Origin: Mycogone perniciosa
Taxonomy: Eukaryota; Ascomycota; Sordariomycetes; Hypocreales; Hypocreaceae
DNA: 64,000 nucleotides
Direction of reading: 5' to 3'
Assembly (NCBI GenBank): GCA_025331125.1
Contig: JAOALB010000094.1
Location: 108,565-172,564, forward strand
How positions within the stretch are numbered: the stretch's first letter is position 1; each line of letters begins with the position of its first letter. The notes under the pieces are model-generated. The model was not told the origin of the DNA, did not search any database, and worked only from the letters and a program-made list of their open reading frames with translations. The translations under genes were made by a program, and so were the position numbers. Shown here one piece after another: positions 1 through 12,443 of this stretch.

Positions 1-457
1 AGCGGGAATGGCAAATTAGGAGGAAATTGGCGTCCCAGGGGGGTCGTTTCGAACAAGGTGAAGGCGTTTGGATACAACGATAATGTTAGCAGATAGTCTT
101 TAAGGTGGCAACCAAGAACCAACCTTCTTTCTCGCCACTCCGGCAGCACTAGTATTCACTCACACATGATCACAATCACGTTTCGAAATTCCAATAGTAC
201 ACAATATTCCCATCCATTCAGTGGCCAAATCCTAGTCTCAAATGCAAGTATTATCTAGGTGTGCCAAGCAAGACCACATAACCTTAGGTCTTTTAATCAT
301 CCATTCAGTTCCAACGTAGAAATCAACTCTGCAAAACCTTGACGAAAATCCCGAATTCTCAACTCACCTACCATCTCCAAGGTGCATATTTTTGTCCTGA
401 GCTGTCCGAGATTTTATCTCGAAATATCAGGGCAAAGAAAAGGGGGTCGACTCTCCC
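1..457. other. Intergenic, 3' flank of the first gene
   Basis: No open frame of interest on either strand. It probably holds the 3' untranslated region and terminator of the reverse-strand gene that ends at 458. Nothing else is recognisable. Confidence 0.5.
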
Positions 458-1981
458 TTAGAGCATGAACATGACGCCTGCAATCAGCATGATGATGCAG
501 CCGAAGTTGCCAGGGCCGAACACCCAAGCATGTGGTTCTGGCTTCTTGCTGCCGCCAGAGACGATGACAGGTGTGGTTGGGATGCTGATGCTGGTTGCGG
601 TGCCAGCGGGGATGCCGCTTATGGTGCTGTTGCCGCTGGAGTAGGACGACGAGGGGATGAAGATGATGGTGGTGGAAGTCACAACAGCGCCGTTCGTCGT
701 AGTGACAAACTCGGTGACTGTGCTTTGGGTGGAGGTTGCAGCTTCGCCGTTAGCAGAAGAGTCGACTGAGACGATGGTGCTGCTGGGGCTCGGCACGGGA
801 TAGGCGTCCGTGATGGTAACAACGATGGGAGAAGTGTTGACTGTAGTGACAGTGGTCTTGACAGTGGAGATAGCAGTGACTGTCACCAAAGTTGGGACAG
901 GAGTGTTCTCCGAGGTGGGCCAGAGATCTGAGATGACTACCGTCACGATCGAGGTGGCAAGGTTCGCAGTCAGGGAGGTGCTGGTCTGGATGTTGGTGAC
1001 AGTCGATGGGTTACCCGAAACAGTCGCATCAGGAAGGCCATTCGTCTGGGTCTGCACATCAGTCACTGTGGCTGGGTTTCCAGAGACAGTAACATCAGGC
1101 AAGTCGCTCGTGAACGAGACTTGCGTCTGAACGTCAGTGAGGGTCGACGGCTGGCCCGAGACAGTGATGTCTGGAAGCCCGCTGGTGTATGAGACGGCTG
1201 TGTTTATGTTGGTCACGGTCGATGCGTCGCCAATGACAGTTACGTCGCCGAGAACAGAGCTCGAGGCCCAGGGGTCAGGGCCAGAAGGAGTGGGGACGAC
1301 GGTGACCGTCACAGTCAAGGTACTGTTCCAGGCCGAGCAGACGGGTTCCATGGAGGCGAGAGTCACGGAAGTAGCCATGGTGGTTGTCTTGGTCACAGTC
1401 GTAGACTGTGGGGGGCTGACAATGCTGTAGATGGTCGAGAAAGCCGTCTGAGTTCTGTTTTTGTTGTCAGCGACATTCCGATAATAAAGGAGTATACAGG
1501 GTATCCTACGAGATTGGGATGCTGACAACAGCCCCCTCGTCGCTCGACTCTCCGGACTGAGTCACGATGGCGATGGAGCCGTCAGGGAGGAAGTGAGTGA
1601 CAGAAAGACGCGAGGTAGAGGCAGCAGTGACAGCTTCGGCGGAGGAATCAACGATCACCTCAGTATCATTGCAGGCCTCACTACGGCGGTTGAGTTCATG
1701 GCTGGCCTCGTCAAATGCCTTATCGGCAACGGCGATCCATCGTTGAGAGTTAAACAAATGTTCTAAAACAATTCCATCCGTCAGTTCAGGTCAGGGCTCA
1801 AACTCGGGGCTAGAGCTATCCTACCACAGTGAGAGATAAGGAGACCGATACCAAAGATGAAGGTGACCAGGCACAGAGCTGTGACAATACCAGCAATGGC
1901 ATTCGTAACCGTGAAAGCTCCTTTGGTCTTTCGACGCAGGGTCGTCTCGCGACGAGTCTCGCCAAATTCCGGGTCCTTCAT
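458..1981 (-). CDS. Ser/Thr-rich repeat protein with an N-terminal membrane segment and a GPI-like C-terminus
   Basis: Three exons read in one frame: 1825-1981, 1510-1762 and 458-1454, giving about 468 residues. Both introns begin GTAGGATA and end TTTTAG or AACAG, with a CTGAC branch site in the second. The start is the ATG at 1981; the frame upstream opens only with a GTG. Residues ~20-52 form one hydrophobic membrane segment (ITALCLVTFIFGIGLLI-like) after a basic stretch. The rest is Ser/Thr/Val-rich and should be heavily O-glycosylated. Around genomic 1005-1260 lie four ~25-residue repeats of the type LPDVTVSGNPATVTDVQTQ. The C-terminus ends in a short hydrophobic tail (CIIMLIAGVMFML) preceded by small residues, as in GPI-anchored or tail-anchored wall proteins. 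I do not recognise a catalytic domain. A cell-surface or wall role is inference from composition. Confidence 0.72.
1010..1260 (-). repeat. Four in-frame ~25-residue coding repeats
   Basis: The translated units read V-x-GDVTVIGDASTVTN, SGLPDITVSGQPSTLTD, SDLPDVTVSGNPATVTD and NGLPDATVSGNPSTVTN, each followed by a spacer (I/V)(N/Q)T. The third spacer is shortened to QTQT, which suggests a small in-frame deletion. Such repeats expand and contract by slippage or recombination in fungal wall proteins. Confidence 0.75.
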
Positions 1982-4206
1982 TGTCGGCACTAGATAGAAA
2001 TCGTCAGCCTCGAGATTGGATTGACAGACGAAAATAGGGCCGCATACTTGTAGATGAGACTTGAATGAGCTATGAGCCGGAGAAAGAGTGGCTGCTACTT
2101 CGTCAGCCAGTTTCTGCTAGGAGAAGGCGTTGATGGCCAGGATGACTGGAAGAGTTGGTTGGAGGGCAATGTAATAGAGTATCACAGGAACACAGCAGAG
2201 ATGAATGGAATTCCGTACCGCTTTGCAAAGAAATGAATATCTTCTGATGTCCGAGGGAAGAGTTGGAAGTTGTCAAGATGCTCGAGAGTGGGTGTTGTGG
2301 TTGTGCGGGAACGAGTGTCGGGGGTTGATGAAGGAAAAGTGAAAGGGCGAGATAAACAAAAGGGTGCAGTTTTTGTTTTAGAGATGACAAAGTAGGCTGG
2401 CGGTGTAATTTTGACAGCTGTGAATCACGCCTAAAACACGGAGAGCGCGTTGTCAAATATCTAGGTTTGTTTATCTGACAGCTGGCAGATGCAGATGATG
2501 AATGTTGAGGGCTTATCAAGCTGGTTGACGGGCCGCCAAACCGACAATTTTCTTCCCACCTGTTTGCCTTCCAAAAGGAGGGACCTGATCGACAGATTGA
2601 GAACAACGGGAGCTCTGTAGGACTAAATTCGCTTCTAGGAGACTACCTATGGAGAGGTGGCCTTCGGCAGAAAAGCTAATGTTGACTTGGTGGAGCTTGG
2701 TATAGATTCAATCTCGTGACAATAGAACTTATCGTGTCTTCTGTGTGATAATATGAGACTTGTGAAAAGGCAATATGAACGAGAGACAATAAGGGACAAC
2801 ATATATGCCAAAGCGAACGACTAGGCTGATCCCAGAGAGAGAACAGGGAGAGGACTGAAGATAGTCAACTCTCCCTGAGATCAGTGGAGGAATATATCAG
2901 GAAAACAGACAATTCGATCTAAGAAGAAAACAACCAAACCCACGACCCATCGGGGTAGACAACTAACGAGCAGTTCATCTGTGCAACTAAGATCTGGAGC
3001 TCCCGTGTTTCTGAACCGTTCAACAAACACCCTTTGTGACATACTCCACGCGAAACAACATAATTCGAATCACCCGTCAATCCAGGCACGATGTTTAGAA
3101 ACCTCAGGGGCAGAAACTAAAAGCAGCGAAGTGATTCACACAGACCACGGCTTGGGCAAAGGCCTTCCAGGGACAGCTATCCAGACCTTTGCTCCTGAGA
3201 ACCTGCCACAATGAATGGATACACATGATCAGTCTCATGAACTTGGGGGTAATGTTCGTCAGCATGATGAGACCGTACTGCCTCGTGGTTGTGTTCATCT
3301 CTAGTTTCCAGGATGGCGGGTTAGCTTCTCAACCGGCGGCTTTGTCACGAAGGGCTCCCTATGTGAGTCGCGCTTGGTTGGATATGTGTTGTGCTCCGGT
3401 TGTCATCGGTGTGGACCTGGCACTTCAATGGATATTTGCTGTTCTGGCTGATTTTTATCTCTCTATCATTGACTACCTAGTAGATATGATAGTCATGAAG
3501 CTCTGATCAATGGCCTGAAGTTTGAGCCTTATTAACTCAAGCTTCTTACTCCATAGTAGCAGATGAATAACCAACCCAAAAAAGAATATTACAGCAGGTA
3601 GTAGAAAAGGAATGAAAGGACGTGGGACACAATATGGAAACAGTAGTATCTTGCATTACGAGTCACAGGAATTGAAGGAGAAATGTTTGCTATTCTGGTG
3701 AGAGCATCTCCAACGATGCAGGGTAAGTAATATAACGGTAGGATGCCTTTGCTGTGACACAGGATCATTACTAAAATGAGGAGCACTAAGAGAAAGGTAC
3801 ATCCATTGTCAGGGATCGGCGCTGTAAAATCAGGTACCCGGATAATAGCATTGGGTGACGCGGGGCGTCCCCATTCGCGTCGCGTAATTTGGCTTTAGCA
3901 GCACCAAAGCTCACTCTCTGGGCTTCTATCAAGCTCATGTGCACTCCCGCCAATTCGCCTCCGTCACATCGTCCTGCCACGTCGTCGTCAGAAATCCCGC
4001 CGAGTCGGATTGTCGCGTGCCTTCGTTGGATCGCTGCTCATATCTCTGCTGACGCATCTCTCTCACTGTGCGATGCTGTGACCCGCGCGCCGCATCAGAC
4101 GAAGCTTTCGCGACCAGCCAATCAAGCCTCTCTGGCTGTGATCTCGGGATAGTTTGCCCACCGCTGTCTACAACACACGCATCACCATCTCCGTGCCAGC
4201 GCAAGC
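1982..4206. other. Intergenic, divergent promoter region
   Basis: This 2.2 kb lies between two divergently transcribed genes. A possible 5'UTR intron of the reverse-strand gene runs from about 2047 (GTATGC on the minus strand) to about 1993 (ATCTAG). Open frames at 2103-2606 and 3189-3506 have no domain, no codon bias and no splice partners, so I do not call them. The last 300 bases before PDS5 are GC-rich and dense in CG dinucleotides, as expected of a housekeeping promoter. Confidence 0.5.
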
Positions 4207-7200
4207 ATGCCGCGTCGTCGCCCTCGCGCACAGAAGAAGGTCCAGGAGGAGGAGGAGGAGGCCCACGTGCAGGAGGAGCCGCAAGAGGCGGAGCCCGAGC
4301 CCGAACCGGAGCACGAGTCTGAACCCGAACCTGAACCCGAACCGGAGTCGCAAGCCATCGAGAGGGATGACGATGAGGAGCTGCGCAGTCTTCAATTCGA
4401 CGAGGAGCTGTCGTGGAGGCCCGCAAAGCCCATTCCCAGCGCCACTCTTCTCGCACGACTTGAGAGGCTCTCCAAAGAGCTCGCAGACTTTGACCAGAGC
4501 GCGGTTGATCTTGATTCCCTCAAGGATGTCGCCTCCAAACTGGCACATCGAAACCTTCTGCAGCACAAGGACAGAGGTGTCAAAGCATACACGGCCTGCT
4601 GCTTGGTCGATATTCTCCGATTGTTTGTCCCGGATGCCCCATTCACAGATGATCAGCTCAAGGTGGGCATTGTCGCCTCTTAGCTTCTCGAGTTTACGTA
4701 CTGACAAAACCCGGTGTAGATGATGTTTGGTCTATTCGTTAAAGACATACTACCCGCCCTTCACGACCCTACGAACCCCTACAACAGCCAACACAAATAC
4801 GTTCTCATGTCCCTAACTGACGTCAAGAGTATTCTACTCCTGCCCGAGATTCATGGCGCCGATGACCTTCTGCTACGCCTGTTCAATTCCACCTTTGATG
4901 GCGTCTCAACCAACTCGAAGGCACCGGCCGAAGAGCAGGTTGCCAAGGATGTCGAAATTCACCTCACTGAAATGCTCACGCACTTGATTGACGAGTCTCC
5001 AGGAAGTGTGCCAGCCAGTGTTATCGATGCAATTATCAGCCAATTCCTACGGGCAGCTCCGCCTGGGGGTGGCCGAAATAAAGAGCAGAATGGTAACCAG
5101 TCAACGCTTCTCCTCAAAACGGAACCAGCAGCCTATATCATGGCCAAAAGCATCTGTAATGCTTGCGCAGATAAGATGGCCCGCTACGTGAGCCAGTATT
5201 TCAGCGATGTGATTCTCAATGCCTCTGGGTTTGCGACCAAGTCCAATGGCTATCGACAGGGTGATGATTCGGATGAGGAGGATGCTAACGCGGGGCCTTC
5301 AGAAGCCGACCTCAAGAGTCTTCGCCAGGCTCATATGTTGATTCGTGAACTTTGGCGTGCAGCTCCGGCGGTCCTCCAAAATGTGATTCCCCAGTTGGAC
5401 GCAGAACTCTCAGCAGATAATGTCCACCTGCGACTCATAGCGACAGAAACCTTTGGGGATATGATATCTGGGATTGGCGCTGCAGGTCCTCCACCACTGC
5501 CGGCTTTGGACCCTGCCGCCTACCCTCCAATTCGCTTGATGGACGATGCACCAGCTGCTGCTGCTGAGGCCAATGTTCTTACCAAGCCCTACTCACCACA
5601 ATCCTTTGCCCAATCACATGCGGCAACTTATAGGAATTTTGTGGGTAGAAAAAATGATAAAACAAGCACCATTCGTGCCGCTTGGGTGACCGCTGCTGGC
5701 TATATCCTTTCTACATCTGCTGGCGGAATTGGGCTGAGTCGAGAAGAGGAAAGTGAACTAGTCAAAGCTTTGGTCGACAAGCTTAATGACAGCGAGGAAA
5801 AGGTTCGATTAGCAGCCGTCAAGGCCATTGAGCTTTTCGAGTTCCGGGATGTTGTTCTGAAGCTCGGGCTCATTGGCGGGGTGGATAAAGAAGGCACCGT
5901 TTTTGCTAGTCTGGCAGACCGATGTCGCGACAAGAAGCCGGCTGTACGTGTTGAAGCCATGGTCCTGCTTGGCAAGCTATGGGCAGTTGGTGCGGGAGAG
6001 ATTGCGGATGGTCAAGAGGCCGTCACGGCTTGCCTTTCCGGTGTACCATCACGCATTATCAATGTGTTCTATGCCAACGACCCTGACTTGAATATTCTTC
6101 TTGATCGCGTCATGTTTGAATGCCTGATTCCGCTGAAATATCCACCCATCAAGGGCAAAGGGGCAAAGAGTGCAGCTGGTTCCTCTCAAGGAAAGGGTGC
6201 AGTCGGCCAGTCTGATCAAGACAAGATACGGACTGAGAGAATCCTTTTGATGCTGAAGTCACTCGACGCCTCGGCTCAAAAGGCGTTCTTTGCAATGCAG
6301 GCCCGCCAACCCCAGTTCGCTAAAGGTGTGGAAATCTTCATACAGCAATGCGAGGCTTACAATGGCGGAGTCATCGAGGCAAACGAGGAGAAGGTCAAGG
6401 CTGGTCTCGCAAGGACCTTGCAGTGGCTAGGAGCATACTTTCCTGACCCATTGAAAGTTCGTAGCGACCTTCAAAAGTTTGCGAAGCTCAATGAGCGTCG
6501 AAGCTACCAGCTAGTCAAGTATGCCATTGAATCTGAGAGTGATTTCAAGACGGTGAGACGAGCTATTGCCGAATTGATAACGAAACTATCAGGCAGTACG
6601 GCTGCTGGCTCGCTGGACACGCTTATACCGCTTTTGTATCGATCAAGTTGTCTCATGTTCAACCGAAGTCATCTATCAACAATCATGGATTACTCAAAGA
6701 GCGACAAGGACGGCTTGGCTGCGGTTGCACATCAAGTTCTCAATGACATATCGCAACGCAACCCGGACATTTTCAAGGCACATGCGGAGGAATTACGGAA
6801 AGAGATCATTGAACAGACGCCAACAGAGAGCAAAGCCAATGAAGCAAGTGTCGGGGATATTCTCAAAGCGTATTCATCTTACTCCAAGAGGTACCCGGAT
6901 GATGTGAATTACGACAGAAGCTTCACTCAGACCCTTATGAGCTACGCCCTCTATGGTGTGCCAATCAAAACTCCCAAATATGCTATCAATATTCTCCTTG
7001 CCAAGAACGACAACAAGAGCAAAGTTACAGCTACGAATCTTTTACGGCAAGCAATGGCAAATTTCGAGTATGGCTCGCCTCACCTCATCAATAAGCTCGC
7101 CACAGTTAGTCAACTCGAACGCTTGGTGCCGAGTGTGACGGTAGATTCAGACGAAGCCATTCACGACATGACCATTAAACACATTTTACGCGAAGTACGA

Positions 7201-8808
7201 ACTGATGCAACTGACAAAGATCCCTCATGGGTTGAAGATGGCGACATGGATGAGGAGCTGCAGGCGAAGTGCTTGTCAATGAAGATTCTGGTCAACCAGG
7301 CTCTTGCCACCTCAGAAGAGTCAGATGCTGAAGAAAGGGTCAAGCCAGTCTTGAAGCTTTTGAAGACATTTGTCATCATGGAGGGCGAGTTCTGCAAGGT
7401 GAAGGATACCCCTCTACATCACAAGAAGCGACTGAGACTGCTGGCTGGTCTCTTGATCTTGAAACTCTGCACGGTGAAGAAATATGATGACCAGTTTGAT
7501 CACGCAAGTTTCCACAAGCTGGCAGAGCTTGTGCAAGACACCGAGCTTCAGGTCCGTCGTCGTTTTATGGATCAACTGCAAAACTACCTCACTCGAGGAA
7601 AATTGCGGGCACGTTTTCTTACCATCTTATTCTTGGTGGCATTTGAGCCCTTCCCTGATCTGAAGAACAGAGTGGAAACTTGGCTACGATCGCGCTCTTG
7701 TTATTACGCTGAGAACGACAAGCAGATCATGGAGGCTGTTATAGGAAGACTCATTCCATTGCTGGCTCATCACCCAGATTTCAGTTCGGAGCCAGATGAT
7801 TTGGTTGATTTTGCAAATTACTTCCTGTTCTATCTGGGCACAATTGCCACTGAGCAGAACATCTCACTGGTATACAAGTATGCCGAAAGAGTGAAGCAAA
7901 CCCGAGACGGTATTGACCCAGAGAAGAGCGACAATCTCTACGTGCTGAGTGATCTGGCCCAGACCGTGATTCGCAAGTTCCAGGAGAAGAAGAACTGGAG
8001 TTTCCAGGCCTGGCCGAGCAAAGTTGGCTTACCGACTGGACTGTATACCGCACTCCCATCTAGTGAAGTTGCACAGCAGATTGCCAAAAAGCAGTACATT
8101 CCGGAGGAGTTGGATGAGAAGCTTGACGATGTAATTCGAGCAATGGATCGCAAAAAGGTGTGTTAGATGGGCTGTCTCATCCCTTGATGTTCAAATAGCT
8201 AATGTCATCTCTAGAAGCGGAAATCTGGGCACGAATCGGCAGATCCGCCGGCGAAAAGGGCGAAAACCCAGATCAAAACTGTTATCAGGGAGAAGTCTGG
8301 GTCAAAAGCCAAATCAAAACCCGCAACGAAGAAGGTTGCAAAACCAAAGTCAACGCCTCGACCAAAGAAAACAACTGCTGCAGCGTCATCGCCTGTACCT
8401 GAAAGTGAACGCCGCCGCAGTGGCCGCGCTCATAAGGTGTCTAGTTACACAGAGCGACGTGATGAAGAGGATGAGGAGGAGATGCTGGAAGGTGTAGCTG
8501 AATGGGAATATGGCGATAAGGGCGGTAAGGACGATGATGCGTCGGACCAAGAGGGAAGTGAGGGTGAAGATGACGCCCAGGCTTCTGAGGAACTACCAGC
8601 TGAGTCTGACGAAGAAGCCGAGGAAGAACCAGAGCCGCCAAAAAACAACGGGAAGAAGGTATCCGCTACTCCAAAGGGCAAGGGCAAGGCAGCTGTGAAG
8701 CCAGGTGTTTTGGCACAAGCGGGACGAGGCACACGGTCGTCTCGGAGCAGGGCTGCAAAGGATGACTCGGATATGGACGTGGACGTGGACGATGATGATG
8801 ACGAGTGA
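4207..8808 (+). CDS. PDS5: Sister chromatid cohesion protein Pds5 (BimD/Spo76 family)
   Basis: Pds5 is the HEAT-repeat protein that binds the cohesin Scc1-Smc3 interface and governs cohesin loading, maintenance and release in the nucleus. Exons are 4207-4662, 4720-8157 and 8215-8808 (about 1495 residues, usual for the family). The introns are 57 bases each with GTGGGC and GTGTGT donors. After an acidic EPEPEPEHESEP run (residues ~30-55) comes the conserved start of the HEAT array (SFDEELSW/LARLERLSKEL-type, then KDRGVKAYTACCLVDILRLF). HEAT-like helices fill residues ~80-1150. The last exon encodes a basic AT-hook-like stretch (KSKPATKKVAKPKSTPRPKK) followed by an acidic tail rich in D/E, typical of fungal Pds5. 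The start context is GCAAGC before ATG, and no upstream in-frame ATG precedes it. Identification rests on sequence recognition of the family, with high confidence. Confidence 0.93.
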
Positions 8809-9615
8809 GCAAGTGAGCGAGCGGGTTCTGTACGTTAAAGGACTGGAATTTAGGGAGAGGGAAAATGGTCTTTCGTTTTTGGCGCGTGTTACATAGTTCT
8901 GGCTGGCTTGTCATGGTTTTTGTCAAATAATCTTGGAGATGGGGAGGGAGGAGTATGCGTGTACATTGACGAAGATCAAGTGGAGCTATGAGGCATTTAC
9001 ACGGTTTACCTACTCGGTAGTTTTCGTACAATACCCAATGTCGTGCTCTAAGGAAAGGGATATAAACTCGAAACTCCAAGCTGAGCTCAAAGCTGCTTTG
9101 TGATGTCGAGACGACACGTACGGCATTGGCAGCTGATGAAGGAGGTAGCAGTATGATTTACATAGCCGGACTCTAACACCACAAAAACGCTTTTGGTATT
9201 CTGCCTTATCCTACTAAATTCACAGCATAGGAGTACATAGGTCTTTTATCGTATCACCACCCTTTAATAATCTCCATAAGACCCCGAAACAAGAGACGAT
9301 CTGCGCCCAGCTACCCCGTGTTAATAGATCAATCAGCCAACCAGCCTCGTCATCCCAGATATATCTTACTTACCCTTCAATTAAACAAAAAAGGAAACCA
9401 GGTATAACGGTTCCCAAGTGCCAATGACGTTCTAACAAGACAGCGTGTTTTTTCATCCCTGGTACTGTACGCTGGATAAAAGAATACATCCCCTCGTATA
9501 TGGTGTAATCTTGGGCAATCGTGCCATAGTCATGAAGAAAATCGGTTGAGTTGTGGCCACGATTTCTTCTTCTTTTTTTGCAGATTGCCCCTGGCATTGA
9601 TGTAGTTGGGCCTTT
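8809..9615. other. Intergenic between convergent genes
   Basis: Convergent 3' flanks of PDS5 and SNF5. No coding frame longer than about 135 codons and none with a recognisable domain. AT content rises around 9180-9380, as expected of polyadenylation regions. Confidence 0.5.
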
Positions 9616-11807
9616 CTATGATGATACTCCAGCAGACGCCTCAGCAGCCTGTCTCTGCTTCACCTTCTCGCGATGGCCTGAGAATTTGAGATGAGCCTCA
9701 AATTTCCCAGCCGTCATGTCCGGCCCAGGAGTATAAAGCTTCGTGGCGCAGTCAAGACACCGAATACGTGGCAACCAAGCATATTTGACGCCCTCTGGTA
9801 GTGTCTGCGTCTGGATTGGCAGCTCAGTAACCGGGTCGAGCGTCGAGTACTTCATTATAGCCTCAAACTTATCACCGTTGGGATAGCGCTTCTTAAGTTC
9901 CTGAAGGGACTGCACGAGCCATTCTGGCGGTGGAGGCTAAACGATGAAAGTGTGAGCCAGAGGTAGATATGAAAGTTGAATGAGGGTAGGCAGAAACTTA
10001 CAGGAGGGGGAGGAGATTGACCCATAGGCATCGGAGGGGCCGGTAAGCGGCCTATCTGACCCGGAGGCACGTTTGGCCCGCTGGATAGCTGACCAACTGA
10101 AACCGGCGGTGCTGGTGTAAAGGAGTTTGACGCAGCTGCGGAGGCTGGCGCTCGTGTATTAGACATTGAGGAGGGTGGCTCAGATTGTGATGGGGCTCTC
10201 AAGTCACGATAATCGCCCCTCATTAGGCGTTTGAGCTTCTCCCTGTTTACCCTCAACGTAACCATTAAGTGTGAGGGCTCCTCAGTCTCCTCTCTAGGGC
10301 GACGGATTGCCCTCGTCTCATGGTGATGACCAGCCAAATCTGGCGTCTCTGACCGACCCAGATTGGCCATCTTCTGTTGGGCAGCAGTGGCAGCGCCACG
10401 CACGGTTCTTCCTCCTCTCTGTGGGCCAGTTGCTTGCGATGGTGCAGGTGAGTCGGGACCTGAGTCCTCACTATCTTCAGAGTCTGAGACTTCGCCGTCA
10501 CGGGCAACCCTCTTTCTGGGAGCGCCAGCCGCCTTCTTGTATAACCTGCTTTCGTCGATATGTGCTGCGGCACCGGGAAGAACAGATGATACAATGAGCG
10601 TTCGGATGGTTCGCTGTCTGTCTTTGAGATCTGGGAGTTGCGGACCACCTCTCCGGTTGATTGATCTCTTTTGGCGTCTTTGCTCGCGGGAAAAGACAGT
10701 TTCATTCTTCTCTAGGTCGGCTTCGCTCATCTCGTACAAATAGGGGGCATATTCCTTGGCTTGTTGTTGTGGGCGGAAGACAGACGGCAGCGGTGTCTGC
10801 AAGAAGGCGGATACGAGATCTGAGTCCTCAATTGGCCGCCCGTCGAACGGATGACCGATACTGTATAGACTCTTGGTGAAGAGTTGCGATTGCTCGCGGA
10901 TGCAATGGGCGATGGCGGTTGTAAATTCTCCGGACAAGGAAAGATCCTTGGCCATGCTGGCTGCGAACTCTTCTGGCGAGTTGGAAGGGTTATTAATTTC
11001 CCATTCGAACTGATCTACAAGCGTGTGCTGGCCGATGGTGATGTTGAGCTTGATCAGAACGCGCATCTCGTCATTCTTGTAAGCAGAATAGGGAAGCTCA
11101 GGATCGAGCGCGTCTTCCTCGGAATAGGCGAAGGGATAAAAGTCATTAAGCTGCTCGCGCATCTGCTGAATGACCTGTTCATATACAGGCTGGGAGGCGG
11201 GAGGTTTCAACCCCATATCCTCAACGAGCTGCAGGGCGAACAGCTCCACGGCCAGGAGTCGCTCATGAAGGTTCCAGGTAAAAGTGTCGCGCAGTTTGAT
11301 CTTGTCCCATTCCACATCGAGTCTCAGCGGCACCAGTTCCTCGTGTTGCTCAGCCTGCTTGAGCATGTCCTTGCGACTGTACTTGAGAGGCGGCGTGGTG
11401 CGGCGGCCAGGACGAGGCTTCTGCGACGGGTACACGATTCGGGCGGGGCCGTGGTTCTCGGTATATCCATTGGCGAAACCATTGTAGCCCTCGCCGTAGA
11501 GTCGGCTCGGGGGGAACCATTGCTGATAGGTATTGCGGACGGACCGATACTCGCTGATCCTTTCACGCGTCTCGTGCGACGATGTCGTGGTCTGGTCCAG
11601 CTGCTGCTTGAGGGCGGCTGCCGCGATGGAGTCGCGCATCGTGTAGCGCTCGACCATCAGCTTATCAAACGACTCCTTCGTGCGGACAGGGATTTCTGAG
11701 GGCGCGGGCTTGGGAGCTGTGTCTTTATCGCCGGCAGCCGAGGCCGACGTCGCGGTGGACGCCGAGCCCATCGCGGGCGCCGACGTGGATGGCTGAACGG
11801 CTGCCAT
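9616..11807 (-). CDS. SNF5: SWI/SNF chromatin-remodelling subunit Snf5 (SMARCB1/INI1/Sfh1 family)
   Basis: Snf5-family proteins are core, non-catalytic subunits of SWI/SNF and RSC that contact the nucleosome acidic patch. Exons are 10002-11807 and 9616-9936, joined in phase 0 across a 65-base intron (donor GTAAGT, acceptor GTTTAG), giving about 708 residues. Residues ~155-365 hold the twin SNF5 repeats: the first contains VPLRLDVEWDKIKLRDTFTW, the second RVLIKLNITIGQHTLVDQFE, each followed by the amphipathic helices of the domain. A basic, Ser/Pro-rich linker follows. The second exon carries a C-terminal CxxC...HxxxxxH finger (RCLDCATKLY...HLKFSGH), seen in the filamentous-fungal members. The start is the ATG at 11807 in an Ala/Ser-rich leader. 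Whether the complex is SWI/SNF or RSC cannot be settled from sequence alone. Confidence 0.92.
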
Positions 11808-12443
11808 GGCGGATTGCGTCGCGAGCGCTGGCGCAGCTGAGTCGCCGCAGCGATGCGACAGCGAACAGGCGATCGATCTTCAGGCGCGCTCAATGGCAAA
11901 GGCAGATGCGGCGGTGGTGGTTGTGGTTGTGGTTGTGGTGGGCGTTGGGCAGAGGGCGTCGAGGCAAGGCAAGGCTGTGGATGGATGATTTGTGATCGAT
12001 CAAGATTCTGCTGCACCGCGAATCAGTCCATAGAGGTCGCTCCTTTACCGTGACAGACTTTCATGCGACTTGAGACCGAAGGCTGAGAATATCATTGGTC
12101 AGATGGGCTCCCGCTAAGCCAACTCATCCGCAGATCAGCCGATCCACTGGAGAGGCGATCTCGGCGCCAGACGCTGTTTCATGCGTAATCCCACCGACAT
12201 AATACTTACTCTCTCATTCATTGGCTACGCTGGGCGATTTGACGTGATAAATCTGCAAATATGTCTGAAGGTATTACTCAGAGTAAGCCAAATGCAGGTC
12301 GATGGCTTGACGTGTCTTATTACATTTTCAATGGGCGGTGGCCGGCTTAAATATGAATGTTTCATGAGACCCCTTTTGCATCTTTCATTCAAACAAAAAA
12401 AAACCACTTCAACTGACTTTTTGGTGTACCGAATGCAGCAGGT
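11808..12443. promoter_or_regulatory. Shared divergent promoter of SNF5 and PRO1
   Basis: Only 636 bases separate the start codons of the two divergent genes, so this interval must hold both promoters. The SNF5-proximal third is GC-rich with a CCA/TGG-repeat stretch at about 11910-11945; the PRO1-proximal third is AT-richer with A/T tracts at 12390-12410. No specific factor site can be named. Confidence 0.5.

Noticed and set aside
2103..2606. 167-codon minus-strand open frame
   Set aside because: Ser/His/Pro-rich nonsense translation without a domain, in the probable leader of the first gene.
10884..11699. 271-codon plus-strand open frame
   Set aside because: It lies antisense to the SNF5 domain, whose reverse-strand reading is strongly conserved; it is a shadow of codon bias.
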